This document shows, piece after piece, positions 9,312-19,660 of a stretch of 64,000 nucleotides of DNA. The position numbers were made by a program, and so were the translations under genes. Each line of letters starts with the position of its first letter. Position 1 is the stretch's first letter. This DNA comes from Hericium rajendrae (lineage: Eukaryota; Basidiomycota; Agaricomycetes; Russulales; Hericiaceae), in NCBI GenBank assembly GCA_033439255.1, contig JAVRDV010000016.1, positions 806,001 through 870,000 on the forward strand, in the 5' to 3' direction. The notes under the pieces are model-generated. The model did not search any database, was not told the DNA's origin, and was given only the letters and a program-made list of their open reading frames with translations.

Positions 9312-11702
9312 CTAAGAACCTGAACTATGAACCCAACCCAAACCTCGAAGAACCCGACTCAACTCCTGAAGACGAGGATCACCCTGCCAGTCCAAAGGCG
9401 AGGCATCAAGCTTGGCCGAATGCGAAACCGGTGGTGAGGATGAGACAATGACCGATGGTCGGTCCACGCGAAGACCAGCGGGATGTCGACGTGTGATGAT
9501 AGGCATGGAAGTGGGAATAAATGGTCGAGGTGGGTGGTGTGAATGGCAAGTAGGCCAGGCTTGAGATCGCCGTGCGCGCCGCTTTAGGGAATCGAACGGC
9601 CGCGCGGAGCTGGACCGAAGAATAGAAAAATCGCGAGGCGGGGGAGAAATTAATGGAGCTGTGCAGGAAATGGGGAGCAAAGAAGCTTCATCTGCCCAGG
9701 AAAAGTGCTGGCTATCATTATTTGACATGGAAAAATCATTAGGAGAAGTCACAAATGAGTCGAAAGGCATATTGACAGTGCCAACGGGTGGTGAAACGAT
9801 TGTACAATGTTGGGTATTGGCATGTTGTGCGATAGCAGGTGGGACCGTTTGCGTCGTAGAGTCGATGCGGGTAGGCAATGGGGTATGGTCCGTCTGAACG
9901 GTGGCGACAGCGCGCGGAATTCGGCTCACCTCGAGTCGATACTGCTCGTGTCCGTCGTAGATACCGTCCTTCTTTCCGTCTTTATACCCCTCCTCTCGTC
10001 CTTCTTTCGTTCCTGACTTCCATCCCGCCTCCATCCCGTCCAGGAAACCAACCTGTTTCCCCTTCTTCAATCCGGCAGCCTCGCCCCTCGCGATCGCTTT
10101 CGCGAGGATGTCAGTGAGGAGACCGGGTTCGATCTCCTGCACGATCCTGGCATAGGCGGGCGCAGAGGAGTGCGGCGTGTCGGTCTGCGTGCTGGCTTGG
10201 ACACGCGGTTGCGGGGAGTACGAGTCGTCGGCCGGTGATAATGGGGCAACGGGTGGGGGTGGGTCTTCGGCTTGAACGCCGGTGTCTGCGTGCGCGGTCT
10301 CGCGCGTGGGGGTGAGGTCGTCGGTTTGGGCGGCTGCGTTGACGTGTGAGGTCGCGGGGACCATGTCGATGGGAATGGGTAGTGGTAAGTCGGCACGCGA
10401 AGGTGAATCCGCGGGGGCATCGGCTTGCACGCCGATGCAGGCACGCAGGGTAGGCGTATGTGGGTCGGACTGGACACCGGTGTCGACACGCGGAGTCGCG
10501 GGGTCGATGCGCGGAGTCGTGTTGCATGCGGAGGTGGGCGGGGAGAGTGTCGGGGCGCGGTCATCCGTCTGGACGTCGGCACTGACGTGCGAGGTTGCGG
10601 GGACCGTGTCGAGGAGAATGGGCAGTGGCGAGTCGATACGCGAAGGAGATGGGAGCGGCGGGGAGTGCGGACATGGGGCGTTGTCCGTCGGATCGTGCGC
10701 GTCGACGCGGGGGTTCACGGTGCCCGTGTCGATGGAACGGGGGTGCGGAAGGGTAGCGTCGTCCGCCTGGACGGTTGCGTCGATGCGAGGTATCGTACTC
10801 ACCTCTGTACGTGCGACCTCAAGCCCTTCCCGATAGCCATCCCACCGTCCCTGCTCATAACCATCCTTCCAAGCCTGCTCCCGCTGGCGTACTTCCACCC
10901 TTGCTTCCATCTGTGCAATCCTCCTCCCTTCCTCTAAGCCCTCTTTCCACCTTCGTTCCTGGTTCGCCTCCAAAGCCTTCAATCTGAACTCTCGCCGCAC
11001 CTCGATTCGCGTTTGGCGTTGCGCGTCCTCAATGATGTTCTCCAGAAGATCTTCGTCGATCTCTTCGATCGAAGTGGCGGGACAGGTGCGCGGTGCGAGC
11101 GCGTCGAATTCATGGCCAAAATCCTCGGCGCGACAAAAAAACTGCGTGAGGCACGTGAAGAAGACGGTCGGGGGGCCTGCGCGATCGACAGCAGTCGCGA
11201 GATCCGCGGCTGCGTGGATGGATAACGCGGGGAACGGGGCGCGTAGTGCGCTGAGCGTGTCTGCGTGGTTGCTGATATGCGGTTGCTGTGGGGAGTTGGC
11301 GGATACGCCGCTCGACGTGCTGGTTGGCGTGGTCAACGCGGGTGGTGGGTCCTCGGACTCGGGACACGGGTCGGACGCGCGGCGCTCGTGCATCTGCGGC
11401 GTTGCAATGGCAACGAGTGTCGTTGCGTGTGCTTCGGCGGTTGCTGACTCGAGAACGAGCGAGGCGCTGACGGTGGGCTGCGCGGGGGCTGCTGCACGAG
11501 GCGCGCGAGTCGCGTCTGCCTCGTGGCTAACGCGCGTGTGCTGCGTGTTCGTGGGGGAATCCCTCACGGCTGGTGCTGGTGGCGTGTTGACGAGGGCGGC
11601 GCGCGTGTCGGATGGGGCTGCGGGGCTCGTGTTGGGAGCTAGTGTTGGTGCTGGTGCTGCTGTTGCTGCAGCTCGGCGCGCGGCTGAGCGTTTCTTACCC
11701 AT
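9312..11702 (-). CDS. 796-aa protein of the non-autonomous LTR element
   Basis: The ORF starts at an ATG 310 nt from the 5' LTR and ends 47 nt before the 3' LTR, filling the element. Residues 1-200 are Ala/Pro/Thr-rich with a basic start (MGKKRSAARR). Residues 205-300 and 537-600 are charged helical stretches with G-x3-G/E periodicity (GYEQGRWDGYREGLE; EEGYKDGKKDGIYDG) that end in related IPR-x-x-ATVQ segments, suggesting an internal duplication. Between residues 311 and 617 about nine short motifs of the type VQTD, VQAD, VQSD, TQTD recur in Pro-rich spacers. Residues 705-740 are basic and the tail is DWQGDPRLQELSRVLRGLGW. No gag zinc knuckle, protease or polymerase is visible. Function unknown; a structural, gag-like or host-factor-binding role is possible. 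Confidence 0.8.
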   Translation of the reverse strand: MGKKRSAARRAAATAAPAPTLAPNTSPAAPSDTRAALVNTPPAPAVRDSPTNTQHTRVSHEADATRAPRAAAPAQPTVSASLVLESATAEAHATTLVAIATPQMHERRASDPCPESEDPPPALTTPTSTSSGVSANSPQQPHISNHADTLSALRAPFPALSIHAAADLATAVDRAGPPTVFFTCLTQFFCRAEDFGHEFDALAPRTCPATSIEEIDEDLLENIIEDAQRQTRIEVRREFRLKALEANQERRWKEGLEEGRRIAQMEARVEVRQREQAWKDGYEQGRWDGYREGLEVARTEVSTIPRIDATVQADDATLPHPRSIDTGTVNPRVDAHDPTDNAPCPHSPPLPSPSRIDSPLPILLDTVPATSHVSADVQTDDRAPTLSPPTSACNTTPRIDPATPRVDTGVQSDPHTPTLRACIGVQADAPADSPSRADLPLPIPIDMVPATSHVNAAAQTDDLTPTRETAHADTGVQAEDPPPPVAPLSPADDSYSPQPRVQASTQTDTPHSSAPAYARIVQEIEPGLLTDILAKAIARGEAAGLKKGKQVGFLDGMEAGWKSGTKEGREEGYKDGKKDGIYDGHEQYRLEVSRIPRAVATVQTDHTPLPTRIDSTTQTVPPAIAQHANTQHCTIVSPPVGTVNMPFDSFVTSPNDFSMSNNDSQHFSWADEASLLPISCTAPLISPPPRDFSILRSSSARPFDSLKRRARRSQAWPTCHSHHPPRPFIPTSMPIITRRHPAGLRVDRPSVIVSSSPPVSHSAKLDASPLDWQGDPRLQELSRVLRGLGWVHSSGS

Positions 11703-12012
11703 ATCGGGTAATTGCGCGAACGGTGTTGAACGCGGGTGCGAGTATTAGACTGCGAGCACGGGGGGATCCTTGACGAGGACACGAGGACACGAGAATACGA
11801 GAACACGAGAAACACGGGACACGGGATAGACTTGGGCACTTGAACGGACGAGAAACGCGTGCGACACGGGGCGCGAGGATGGGACACGAGGCGCGTGAAA
11901 ACGAGACGAAAAAATCCGCGAAAAAGCAGAAAAAAGCCAGAAAAAGCCAGAAAAGACAGAGATGACTCAACCCAAAGCTGAAGTGGGTCGAATCACACTC
12001 TCATCACCAAGA
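11703..12012 (-). other. 5' leader of the non-autonomous element with GAGNACAC microrepeat
   Basis: The leader between 5' LTR and ORF holds the primer-binding site next to the LTR (about 11986-12010) and, at 11770-11835, a run of ACGAGGACACGAGAATACGAG-type repeats. Confidence 0.6.
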
Positions 12013-12164
12013 TGGAGTGGCCCAAGGGCAGGAGCTGAGCCCAAGGATGATGATAGCAGGATGCCGACTACATACAGGAGGCAGACTCTATCTAAGTGGA
12101 TGCTGACTAAGCCTCGGCATCCTCCGAACCTCTGGATGCAGGGAGCCTCCGGCTCCCTAGTCCA
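12013..12164 (-). repeat. 5' LTR (152 bp) of the non-autonomous element
   Basis: Identical by eye to 9113-9264. It is followed on the plus strand by ACGG, the second copy of the target duplication. Confidence 0.9.
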
Positions 12165-12168
12165 ACGG

Positions 12169-12801
12169 GCCCGCTGCGGTCCAGCGCCTCGTGCACGTCC
12201 CGCCGTGCCTCGCGTACGGCCCTCCCGTCTCGCACGCGCACGGCCCTCCCGTCTCGCACGCGCACGGCCCTCCTGTCTCGCATGCGCACGGCTCTCCCGT
12301 CTCGCACATGCAGGCCTGCCGCGCCTCGTGTGTGTGCGCGTCGTGTCGCGTACGGGCCGGCCAGTGTGCGCACTCCCGTGTACGGGCCCCGGGCCCGCGA
12401 CGGCCTCCTGCGCCGTGGATGCATGCCCGCATTGGTCCTAATTATTTATTTACTTCTAATGTAGTAGAATTAGCTGTTGTTTATTATTTCTGAGCCCATA
12501 ATTTAAATATCTTGAACCTAGACACTTGGCTTAAGATGCTCTTGCCTTAATATATTTTGGGGTTCTAGGTATGGTATGATAGGAATCATAGCACTGATAG
12601 CAACCCTATGATGTTATATAGCTAGCATAGCTGTCACTCAAAACTACATAGCTCTATATACCCTTCACCAACAGCTATAGAATTTATGATAGATCTTATA
12701 GAGCTATATAGCTGTGCTGCCAAAATACATAGAGTGCATAGCACTATCATAGGAGCCATATCATTGGCTGGAAGCTATGTAGAAAACTGATTTTTCTGAT
12801 G
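12169..12801. repeat. Distal GC arm, AT segment and (C)TATAG array, right end of copy A
   Basis: GC-rich words (GCACGGCCCTCCCGTCTC repeated) continue to about 12435. An AT-rich stretch shared with copy B follows (GGGGTTCTAGGTATGGTATG; inverse in B near 17300), then the (C)TATAG array (12580-12782) and the TIR ending CTGATTTTTCTGATG at 12801. Confidence 0.7.
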
Positions 12802-12951
12802 TTATGCTATCTTTGTTCCTGTCGTGTCTCTGGAAACTGCTCGTCGTCGGGTCCGGGCATTGGCCTTGTCCGTACTTTATAAGAAGTGTAAGTGCATACT
12901 CAATATTGACACCAACATATCCCCGGACATCTCGTGATCTAAATCCTTATT
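12802..12951 (+). other. Continuation of the coding remnant interrupted by copy A, then gene upstream region
   Basis: The first 90 nt keep an open hydrophobic frame that joins in phase with the frame ending at 7030. The rest is the presumed 5' region of the alpha-kinase gene. Confidence 0.35.
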
Positions 12952-15900
12952 ATGCGATACTGTCGAGCTTGTTCCGGTGGTTTCCCGCACCTGCCTAATG
13001 ATCAAGAAAACTGTGGACGCTGCGAAGACCGCCTTGCCGGACGTAATGCGGACTTTGCTCAATGTACACAGTGCGGGAAGACATATCAATTTCTACAAAG
13101 TGCAATATGTGGCCCATGTCAAAGTTTTGGTACGTTACTGGGATCTCATATGCTCAGAAGCATTAATATGTGTATTTTTTGTTTCTTGCAGACAACGGAG
13201 TTGGACGGGCAGTACGTGAGGTGCAGGACACTCCTCCGAACCCGCGTGGCCATGTACATCATGCTCCTCATCGTCCGGCAGCACAGATGGTGCCTGCCTC
13301 TCAGGTATTTCAAAATCTTTGCTTATTTCTCGTTTCTCTTTCTTACAAATTCAATAGCAGAATGTTAGTAACGCCTCATTCCAACACGAACCTTTCTCTG
13401 TGTCGCAACAGTGAATCGCTGACATGGAGGAATCGTATAATCGTGTCATCAACGGCCTCAGTGGCAACGCTTCCAATCTTGCGCGCCCTAAAATCAAGGT
13501 GTCCAACCATATCAATATGCCTCCACCCACAGTTCCAGCGTCTGGGCCCGTATCAAAGATCACAATCCGGGTCAGTGTCTGCTGATTTCTGCTCTCCACC
13601 GCTCATCAGAATAAATCTAGTGTTCGACCTTTGCGAATCGCAACTCTAAACAGAAGCCATCATTTTCTGGGTTCCATCTTGAATGCAAAATGAGCGACTC
13701 CTGGGCCAGCGTCTTACACATGATTTGCAACTCTTTGGACTACAACTATGTTCAGGAATACGGAGCTCGCATCTTGTCAATGTAAGTGTCCGAGTCTTGA
13801 CATACCATGTGTTTTTATGCTAATGCTGGCTTAGTGATCGATTCGAAGTCCTCTACGCAAAGTCCAATACTTCAATTCCCTCCAATCAGTCACAAGGGAC
13901 ACTCGGCGACCTCTGGCGGTATAGCCTTGGTACAGGACAACCGGGATTTCTTGTGTCAGAGGCACACCGCAAGGGGAAACTGCTTGATGTCAAGATAATT
14001 GTCGACTATCCTCCCAAGGTAATAGTGACTGTGGCCCGAGATCACAGGACTTCGACTCAAAAGACTTGCAGGATGACGAGGACGAAGAGGACTTGAAAAC
14101 GGTCACGATGAAGACAACAGCTCTTTCGAAGAAGCGCAAGAACAATCATAGTGATGATAAGTCCATCGTACCAAGCAACAAAAGTAAGTAATATCATTAC
14201 CACATTTTTAATTCGGAAAAGCTGCTGACGTTTTTTAGGACTCCAAACTAGTACACCAGGAACACTTCACACTCGGATATACGAAACAGCACTGACATAC
14301 GAAGATAAGCTAGAGGACACCTCCGTACAATTCCACGTTCAATCATATCTCCCGGTCATTCCCGCACATGGTCAGCCATATTTCCAGACTGACAGACGTC
14401 CTTTTCTTGTCACTGTGAGCACAAACGAGCTCGCTCATGGTGCCACAAAGAAAATGTTCAAAGTAATTGTCTCATCAATTTGCTAAGCTAGTGATCATCG
14501 CTAAGCCCATCTCCGATTGCAGTTGATTAGAATGGATGCTCCCTATGAAACCTATGCTGCCAAATGCTTTTACAATGTTGGCAAAGGTGTCGACAAAGTC
14601 ACAGCAGAGGAGAATTTGGCATGCCTGTGTCAAGAGGCTGTAATACATACAATTGCATCGCAGGTCGGTACAGCTTTCCAAGAGGCACTCACGCCGTTCC
14701 TCAGTGAAGTCTCATGCTGTGGTATGTCTCACCTGGTGTGCACGTTGTACAGATCCTAACTTTGAGCACCTTTCCACAGACTTTGCTTTTGCCGAAATCA
14801 TGCTGCTCCAGGTCGTTGATGGTCCTGACAAAGGGCTAGCTTGGATTGTGGATCCTATGCGGTCATCGTACCAGGTTCACAAGTACTCTGGAACTATCCA
14901 AGCCGGAACTGGCCTTGACATCTACGGAAAGACTTGTGATGCACTGGCTCACTTCTCTCTCGTACATAGCGGCAACACCCTTGTGCTTGCCGACATTCAA
15001 GGCAGGTCGATCCAAATGATTTAATGCTAAACTCAATTCCTTTTTTTTGGTTGAATTTTCAGGGATCCTCGAGCAACGTTTTGTTGACGGTGTACGGACG
15101 ACAGATATTCTTTATCTGCTCGATATCATGATGCACAGGTAATCACAGTTTTTAGCTTCACATTTCATGAGTGCTAAGTGGTCCTTCAGCGTTAATAAAT
15201 CAGCAGGGCTGGGTGACCATGGTCTGAATGGCATTGCTCTGTTCCGAGAGCAACATGTTTGCAACCCAATTTGCAGAAAATTGGATCTCAGCGATAGAAA
15301 AGCTGCCCCAGCAGTCATCAATAACCACGCTCCGAGTTCGTCAATAGGATCGCAAGGGAAAGCAACGCTGAGGCGTAAGGTGTGAACAGACTTATCTGAA
15401 TGTGGGTATATTCTGACACTGGCATATCTCAGCCTCGACGGATTGAATCTGCCACTGGGGCACCGTCTGAGAGTCTGGACGGTGATGACATTGCGACTCA
15501 ATCATCACATTCAATGGGTAGGTGTGATGTTCTTCCGGTCAAAGACTTGTGCTAATCGGACTCTGTTTCATCTTCAGATGACCATGTCAACAGACAGCTT
15601 CTTCAGTCCTCCTGAAGTCAAAGTTCGAACATTGCATGGACAGAGTGATCCCAAGAATGCATCGGAGATTGGAGTCGGATATTCAGCTTCTGATGTTATT
15701 CACTCCATTTACATTGTGGATAATGCACTTGGCATGGTAGGACCATACACTACGTTTCCGGTTTGTTCTTGTTCTACGTGTCTGTCACATCATGCTAATT
15801 TTTTCAATCAGATGAAGCGATTGGGCAAGCCGACTGATCGAACCACTGACTTAGTCGTGTGGAAGGCTCCAGACGACTATCAGGGCATTCCGTCTCGATT

Positions 15901-16667
15901 GATGATCAATGATATCATCCGTTTTACTAAACTTGAATATCAAATTGATTTATTCCGTGACCGTGCAGCCCAGAAGGACATTACAATTGCTAGTAAGGCA
16001 TATTCTCCTATTCAGATGCACATTCCTTACGCTTTTCATAGAGTTTGATATTATCGCGTTGAAGCTGGAAGACGAGATTCAAGCCAGAACGGAAGATTGC
16101 CGGCAATGGATATCCTCATCGTGGATACCTCCCGTTGAGTCGCTCCTCAAATTCAACAGCGTGTCAAAGTTCAATGTCGAGAACCACGAAGCAAGTCCCG
16201 AGCGTCCATTTGAGGCGACGCTCGCTACGTTAGCACACTTTGTCTATGAGACAGATAGTGTTGAGCAGATGTGTACCGACTTTGAGTGTGAGTCTCTAGG
16301 ATTTAATGCGTGGACACGTCTCTTACTCTTTTCATTCTGCCACCTAGATCTGGAAAGACCTCTGGACCCGATGGAGAACGGGCAGAAAACAGCATATACG
16401 ATTGTATATTTCAAGTCGCATTTGTACGTAGATGCAGTGACAACTTTTCGGCTGACATGCTGACATGCCAGATTTTCACTTAGCACAAGTGGACCGGAGG
16501 AAGGCGGTGCATCACTGCTTGATCGAGCATGTGCTGAACACAGATGTAGCGATATTTGTAGAGCTATGGGTCTAGAAATGGAGGAGATGGCAGGACAATG
16601 GGTTCGAGGAAGAGTTCCACTAATCCTTTGGCCATACCTTACAGTAGTTCGTAGACAGATGCCATAG
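12952..16667 (+). pseudogene. Alpha-kinase family protein, tandem-domain, with a premature stop
   Basis: Many exons with good GT-AG sites encode an atypical alpha-kinase. Exon 1 (12952-13129) has a zinc-ribbon-like N-terminus (CRACSGGF, CGRCEDR, CTQCGKTY, CGPC) typical of fungal members. Further exons run 13192-13304, 13361-13570, 13654-13781, 13835-14018, 14048-14183, 14239-14462, 14523-14721, 14780-15001, 15063-15138, 15190-15379 and on. Domain 1 (about 14780-15300) shows VHKYSG, LADIQG and the closing GDHG...H-x-CN-x-x-C zinc site. The exon ending at 15001 needs a GC-AG intron to keep frame. A second, weaker domain (about 15600-16620) keeps LATLAHFVYE and EHRCSDICRAMGL but lacks LQG, so is probably inactive. 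An in-frame TGA at 13412-13414, best read as mutated CGA, interrupts it unless an unseen intron removes it. Confidence 0.72.
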
Positions 16668-16862
16668 ATAAGTACAAATAGTCCATGTTGCCATTGCTTA
16701 TGCACCGCAAATTTCTACATTACAGTATCTTGCTTCTAAAGTTCTGTTTATATAATTACATTGCGATCTGAACCATCACCGTGTCCTGGTTCAGGTATGT
16801 AAACTCGGCAGCCGTTCGCGCAACCTGACCTGGTACACTTCGTAGGATACAGGCATTAAGCG

Positions 16863-17069
16863 ATGGATGTGTCACCGGCTGAGACCAGGATGCACAACCT
16901 CTGTTGCAACTTCATCGACATCCACCGCCTTTATCCCCCTCTACATGTACGTAAGTATTTCCCTCCCCACATCCACTGAACCCCATGCAGATCTGCCCCC
17001 GCCCACTGTGCTCTTGCTTCTCCCTTCTCCTGACCATGGCACGGTTTTCCGCGAGGGCCTGCTGGAGGT
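16863..17069 (+). pseudogene. Short coding-like segment cut by copy B
   Basis: ATG at 16863 opens a frame with a plausible intron (GTACGTAAG...CCATGCAG, about 16947-16989) that continues to the edge of copy B as DHGTVFREGLLEV. Skipping B, the frame resumes at 19896 (MPVQQGAQMVRAKSG) and stops near 19967. I do not recognise the product. The in-phase junction is the only support. Confidence 0.3.
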
Positions 17070-17449
17070 CATCTGAAAAATCTGTTTTCTACATAGCTCT
17101 CAGCCAACAATATGATTCTTATGGTAGTGCTATGACCCCTATGTGCTTTGACAGCACAGCTATATAGCTCTATGAGATCTACCATAGCTTCCATAGCTGT
17201 TGGTGGAGGATATATAGAGCTATATTGTTATTAGTGGCAGCTATGGCAGCTATGTAACATCATAGTGTTGCTATCAATGCTATGATCCCTACCATGGCAT
17301 ACCTAGACCCCAAAGGTATATTGAGGTAAGAGTATCCCAAGCCACATGTATGGGTTCAAGATATCTTATATTATAGACTCTAGAATACAAATAGAAAGTA
17401 GTTCTACTATACTAGAAGTTAGGTAAGTAAAAACTAAGGTAGACAATGA

Positions 17450-18570
17450 GTGATGACTAGTCACACATTGTCGAAGTTGAAGGCGGGGCGAATGTAGCTG
17501 GGCCATGTGCTGATGTGTGCACATAGGCAGGGCCGACACGCACACGCACACCGGCTACACACATGACAAAGAGACGGCGGCCATGCGCGCATTGCGAAGG
17601 CCGTGCGCAAGGCGACAGGGCCCTATACCAGACGGCGTGGCCGTACGCGAGATGGCGGGACCGTGCGCTACGTGCGCGGCAGCGAGTGTATTGCGGGGGG
17701 TTGTACACGGGCCTTGCGCCTACGAGAAGGCCGTGTGGGAGACGACAGGGCCCTGCACCCAACGGTGCGCCCTTGCGGAGTCGGCAGGGCTGTACATGGG
17801 CATGCGCGCGTAGTCGGGGTATGCTCGCATGTGCGGCAGTCAGGGGCATGCATTGGCAAACGTGCATATGCTGCCGGCCACGTGTGAGGTGTGCGGGTTG
17901 CACGCACACGGGCTGCGGCCATGCCTAGGTCGTTGAGTCCGTGCAGGTTGGGCTGGGGGTCTCACGACATGCGTACCGTATGCGCGCAGGGCGGCGGGGC
18001 TGTGCGCCAGCATGCGCACGTACCCAGCAGCCCCGCATGCAGGTGTTCGTGGCCTTGCGCTGGTGTGACGTCGGAGCCGTGCGCGCATGGGCATGCAGGG
18101 AGCAGGCGGCGCAGTACGTGGTCGCATGACGCATTGTCGAGTCTCGTTGCCATAGCAACGAGACTCAGCGTTCGCCTTGCTGGCCATCCACGGGACGTGG
18201 CCACGCTCTTGAGGCCGCATGTGCGAGTGCTGAGAGTGCCCGCGCGTGGGTGTTGGGGGTGACCGGGCATGGTCTTGGCCTAGCGCGAGCCGATGGGAAC
18301 CCCCACGCGTTGTCACAGCTCTGTGCCGTGGGACGAGGCCCGTTGATACCACAAGGGATGACGTACCGGGATGTCGGCGCACCCGCGGGCTGTGGCAGAC
18401 AGACGAGGGTCCGTGGCGAGGCCATGGAATGACATGTCGGCGGCACAGGAGTGAGTTGTCGAAGGTGCAGGGAGGGAGAAGGCATGGGGAGGGAAAAGGT
18501 GCGGACGGTGCGCGAGAGGTGAGATGGGATGTCGAAGGGCACGCAGGGGGTCGTGGAGTATCGAAGAACT
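17450..18570. repeat. GC-rich arm of copy B
   Basis: Degenerate GGCCGTGCGC / GACAGGGCCCTGCACC words over 1.1 kb. Long frames on both strands are low-complexity translations. Includes a perfect CTCGTTGC..GCAACGAG inverted repeat near 18138-18166. Confidence 0.65.
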
Positions 18571-18579
18571 AGTAAAAAC

Positions 18580-18611
18580 GAGAGTCTCGCTCGATAATGA
18601 GCGAGACTCTC
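18580..18611 (-). repeat. Hairpin of copy B, with a compensatory base-pair change
   Basis: GAGAGTCTCGCTC and GAGCGAGACTCTC, 13-bp perfect arms, 6-nt loop. Relative to A, C and D the A-T pair at arm position 7 is a C-G pair here, so both strands changed together. On the minus strand it follows a GACTAAT branch-like site. Confidence 0.88.
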
Positions 18612-19084
18612 AAGATTAGTCGATTACTGTACAACGAGATAAAAGCTTTATTTATGCATCTGGAGCCCTCTAGCCCTTACAAACCCATCGTATCCTTCAT
18701 GTTGAGGAGGAGCAACAAATAGTGAAGAGGGAAGGGAAGAGAGGAAGGGGAGAGTGAGAGGAGCGTGCTCACTGCCGGAGGACCGAGAGCAACAAGTCGA
18801 ACGAATTATCGACGCGCGTTTGGCGGCTACATTAGTGAACGCGCGAGTTCGAGTGTGTCTCGACTTAGTAAACCAAATAAAATCGAAACAATTCTGAAAA
18901 AAAGCATATATTCAGAGTATATCTATATCGCTCGATCGAATGAGACACATGTCTAACTAGCATACTATAAGCTACTGGAATGCGGAACGAAGTTAATGAG
19001 ATCTGGCACTTGGCGTCTGACACGGTGCCCGGGCCGCGTCCCGGCAGCCACATTTGGGGCTCCGCCGGGCAAACCCGCGCTCAC

Positions 19085-19092
19085 CTATATAA
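19085..19092 (+). promoter_or_regulatory. TATA box of copy B
   Basis: CTATATAA is followed by CCCTCGCACGACGCGCGTTCTCTCTCTC and AACCCCCACCATC, a layout shared with the promoters of A, C and D (GC block, TATA, CGCGCG block, pyrimidine run). Confidence 0.65.
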
Positions 19093-19099
19093 CCCTCGC

Positions 19100-19660
19100 A
19101 CGACGCGCGTTCTCTCTCTCTCTTCAACCCCCACCATCCCTCCTCATTCCGCGCAAGCTTCTCTATTGGCTAAGACTTTCGGTAAGTCTCTTCATATTTC
19201 TTTTGTAGTCTATGCTTATGCCTTGCTTACTTTGTTTTAGTCTTATGGGCTGCAATTTCGCTTTTATCTTATTTTGGTAAGTCTTCGTCTGTTATAGTCT
19301 TCTAAACTTATTTTTATAGCTAACTATTCATGTTTTCTAATAGATTGTATTTTGCTTTTTGTTTATTTGTAAGTAGTTGTTTGCTTCATGATTTGTTATC
19401 TTTGTAGGTATTTGTAAGGTTTTTAATGTTTAGATTGTAATCAATGTTGATGTTGTAGTATATATTTATCATATGTTATATTATATTAGATAATAAATAT
19501 AATGCTTTTGAATTTATCTAAACTTTTGTTTTTATAATTAATAATGAGTCAGGATTTCAAGGTTGTTGCATAGCTTGTCTAGTCTTGATTTTAAATAAAT
19601 TTGCATATTGCTGATAGATTTTGTATCTTACATAGATGTACTAAATCTATCTATCAATCA
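19100..19660 (+). ncRNA. Copy B spliced transcript with U-rich mini-exons
   Basis: After the promoter a first exon ends CTTTCG|GTAAGT (19181). An intron ends TTTTAG at 19240. A 36-nt exon (19241-19276) with core TTTCGCTTTT ends in TTTG|GTAAGT. A second intron ends CTAATAG (19343) before a short exon with TTTTGCTTTTTG. No reading frame spans these exons, so a non-coding RNA is inferred from splice-site order and from conservation across the four copies. Confidence 0.45.

Larger units (their letters stand above)
9113..12164 (-). mobile_element. Non-autonomous LTR retrotransposon with one large ORF
   Basis: Two identical 152-bp direct repeats (9113-9264, 12013-12164) start TGG and end CCA and flank 2.75 kb. 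A 4-bp target duplication ACGG sits at 9109-9112 and 12165-12168. On the minus strand, the sequence inside the 5' LTR reads TTGGTGATGAGAGTG...ATTCGA, complementary to a tRNA-like 3' end terminating in CCA. The sequence before the 3' LTR is a polypurine tract (TTTTTTTTGAGGGGGG). No reverse transcriptase, integrase, RNase H or zinc knuckle is present, so it must move in trans. It sits inside the GC arm of copy A and is younger than A. The identical LTRs suggest recent insertion. Confidence 0.88.
7031..12801 (-). mobile_element. Repeat copy A: TIR-bounded 2.7-kb element (interrupted by an LTR element)
   Basis: The left end CATCAGAAAAATGTG...TACATAGCTCT and the reverse complement of the right end, CATCAGAAAAATCAG...CTACATAGCTTC, are terminal inverted repeats shared with copy B. 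Net length without the 3.06-kb LTR insertion is about 2.7 kb. Order from right to left: TIR, (C)TATAG array, GC-rich arm, hairpin, divergent first exon, TATA promoter facing left, U-rich mini-exon, AT-rich segment, (C)TATAG array, TIR. No transposase is present. I orient it by the leftward TATA promoter. Flanking bases (AAATG and TTATG) give no clear target duplication. It could be a large non-autonomous DNA transposon; the superfamily is unknown. Confidence 0.7.

Noticed and set aside
7023-12809. 8-bp hAT-type target duplication at copy A
   Set aside because: AAATGCAT and ATGTTATG do not match; only copy B has a possible GGTCAT repeat, and its boundary is ambiguous.
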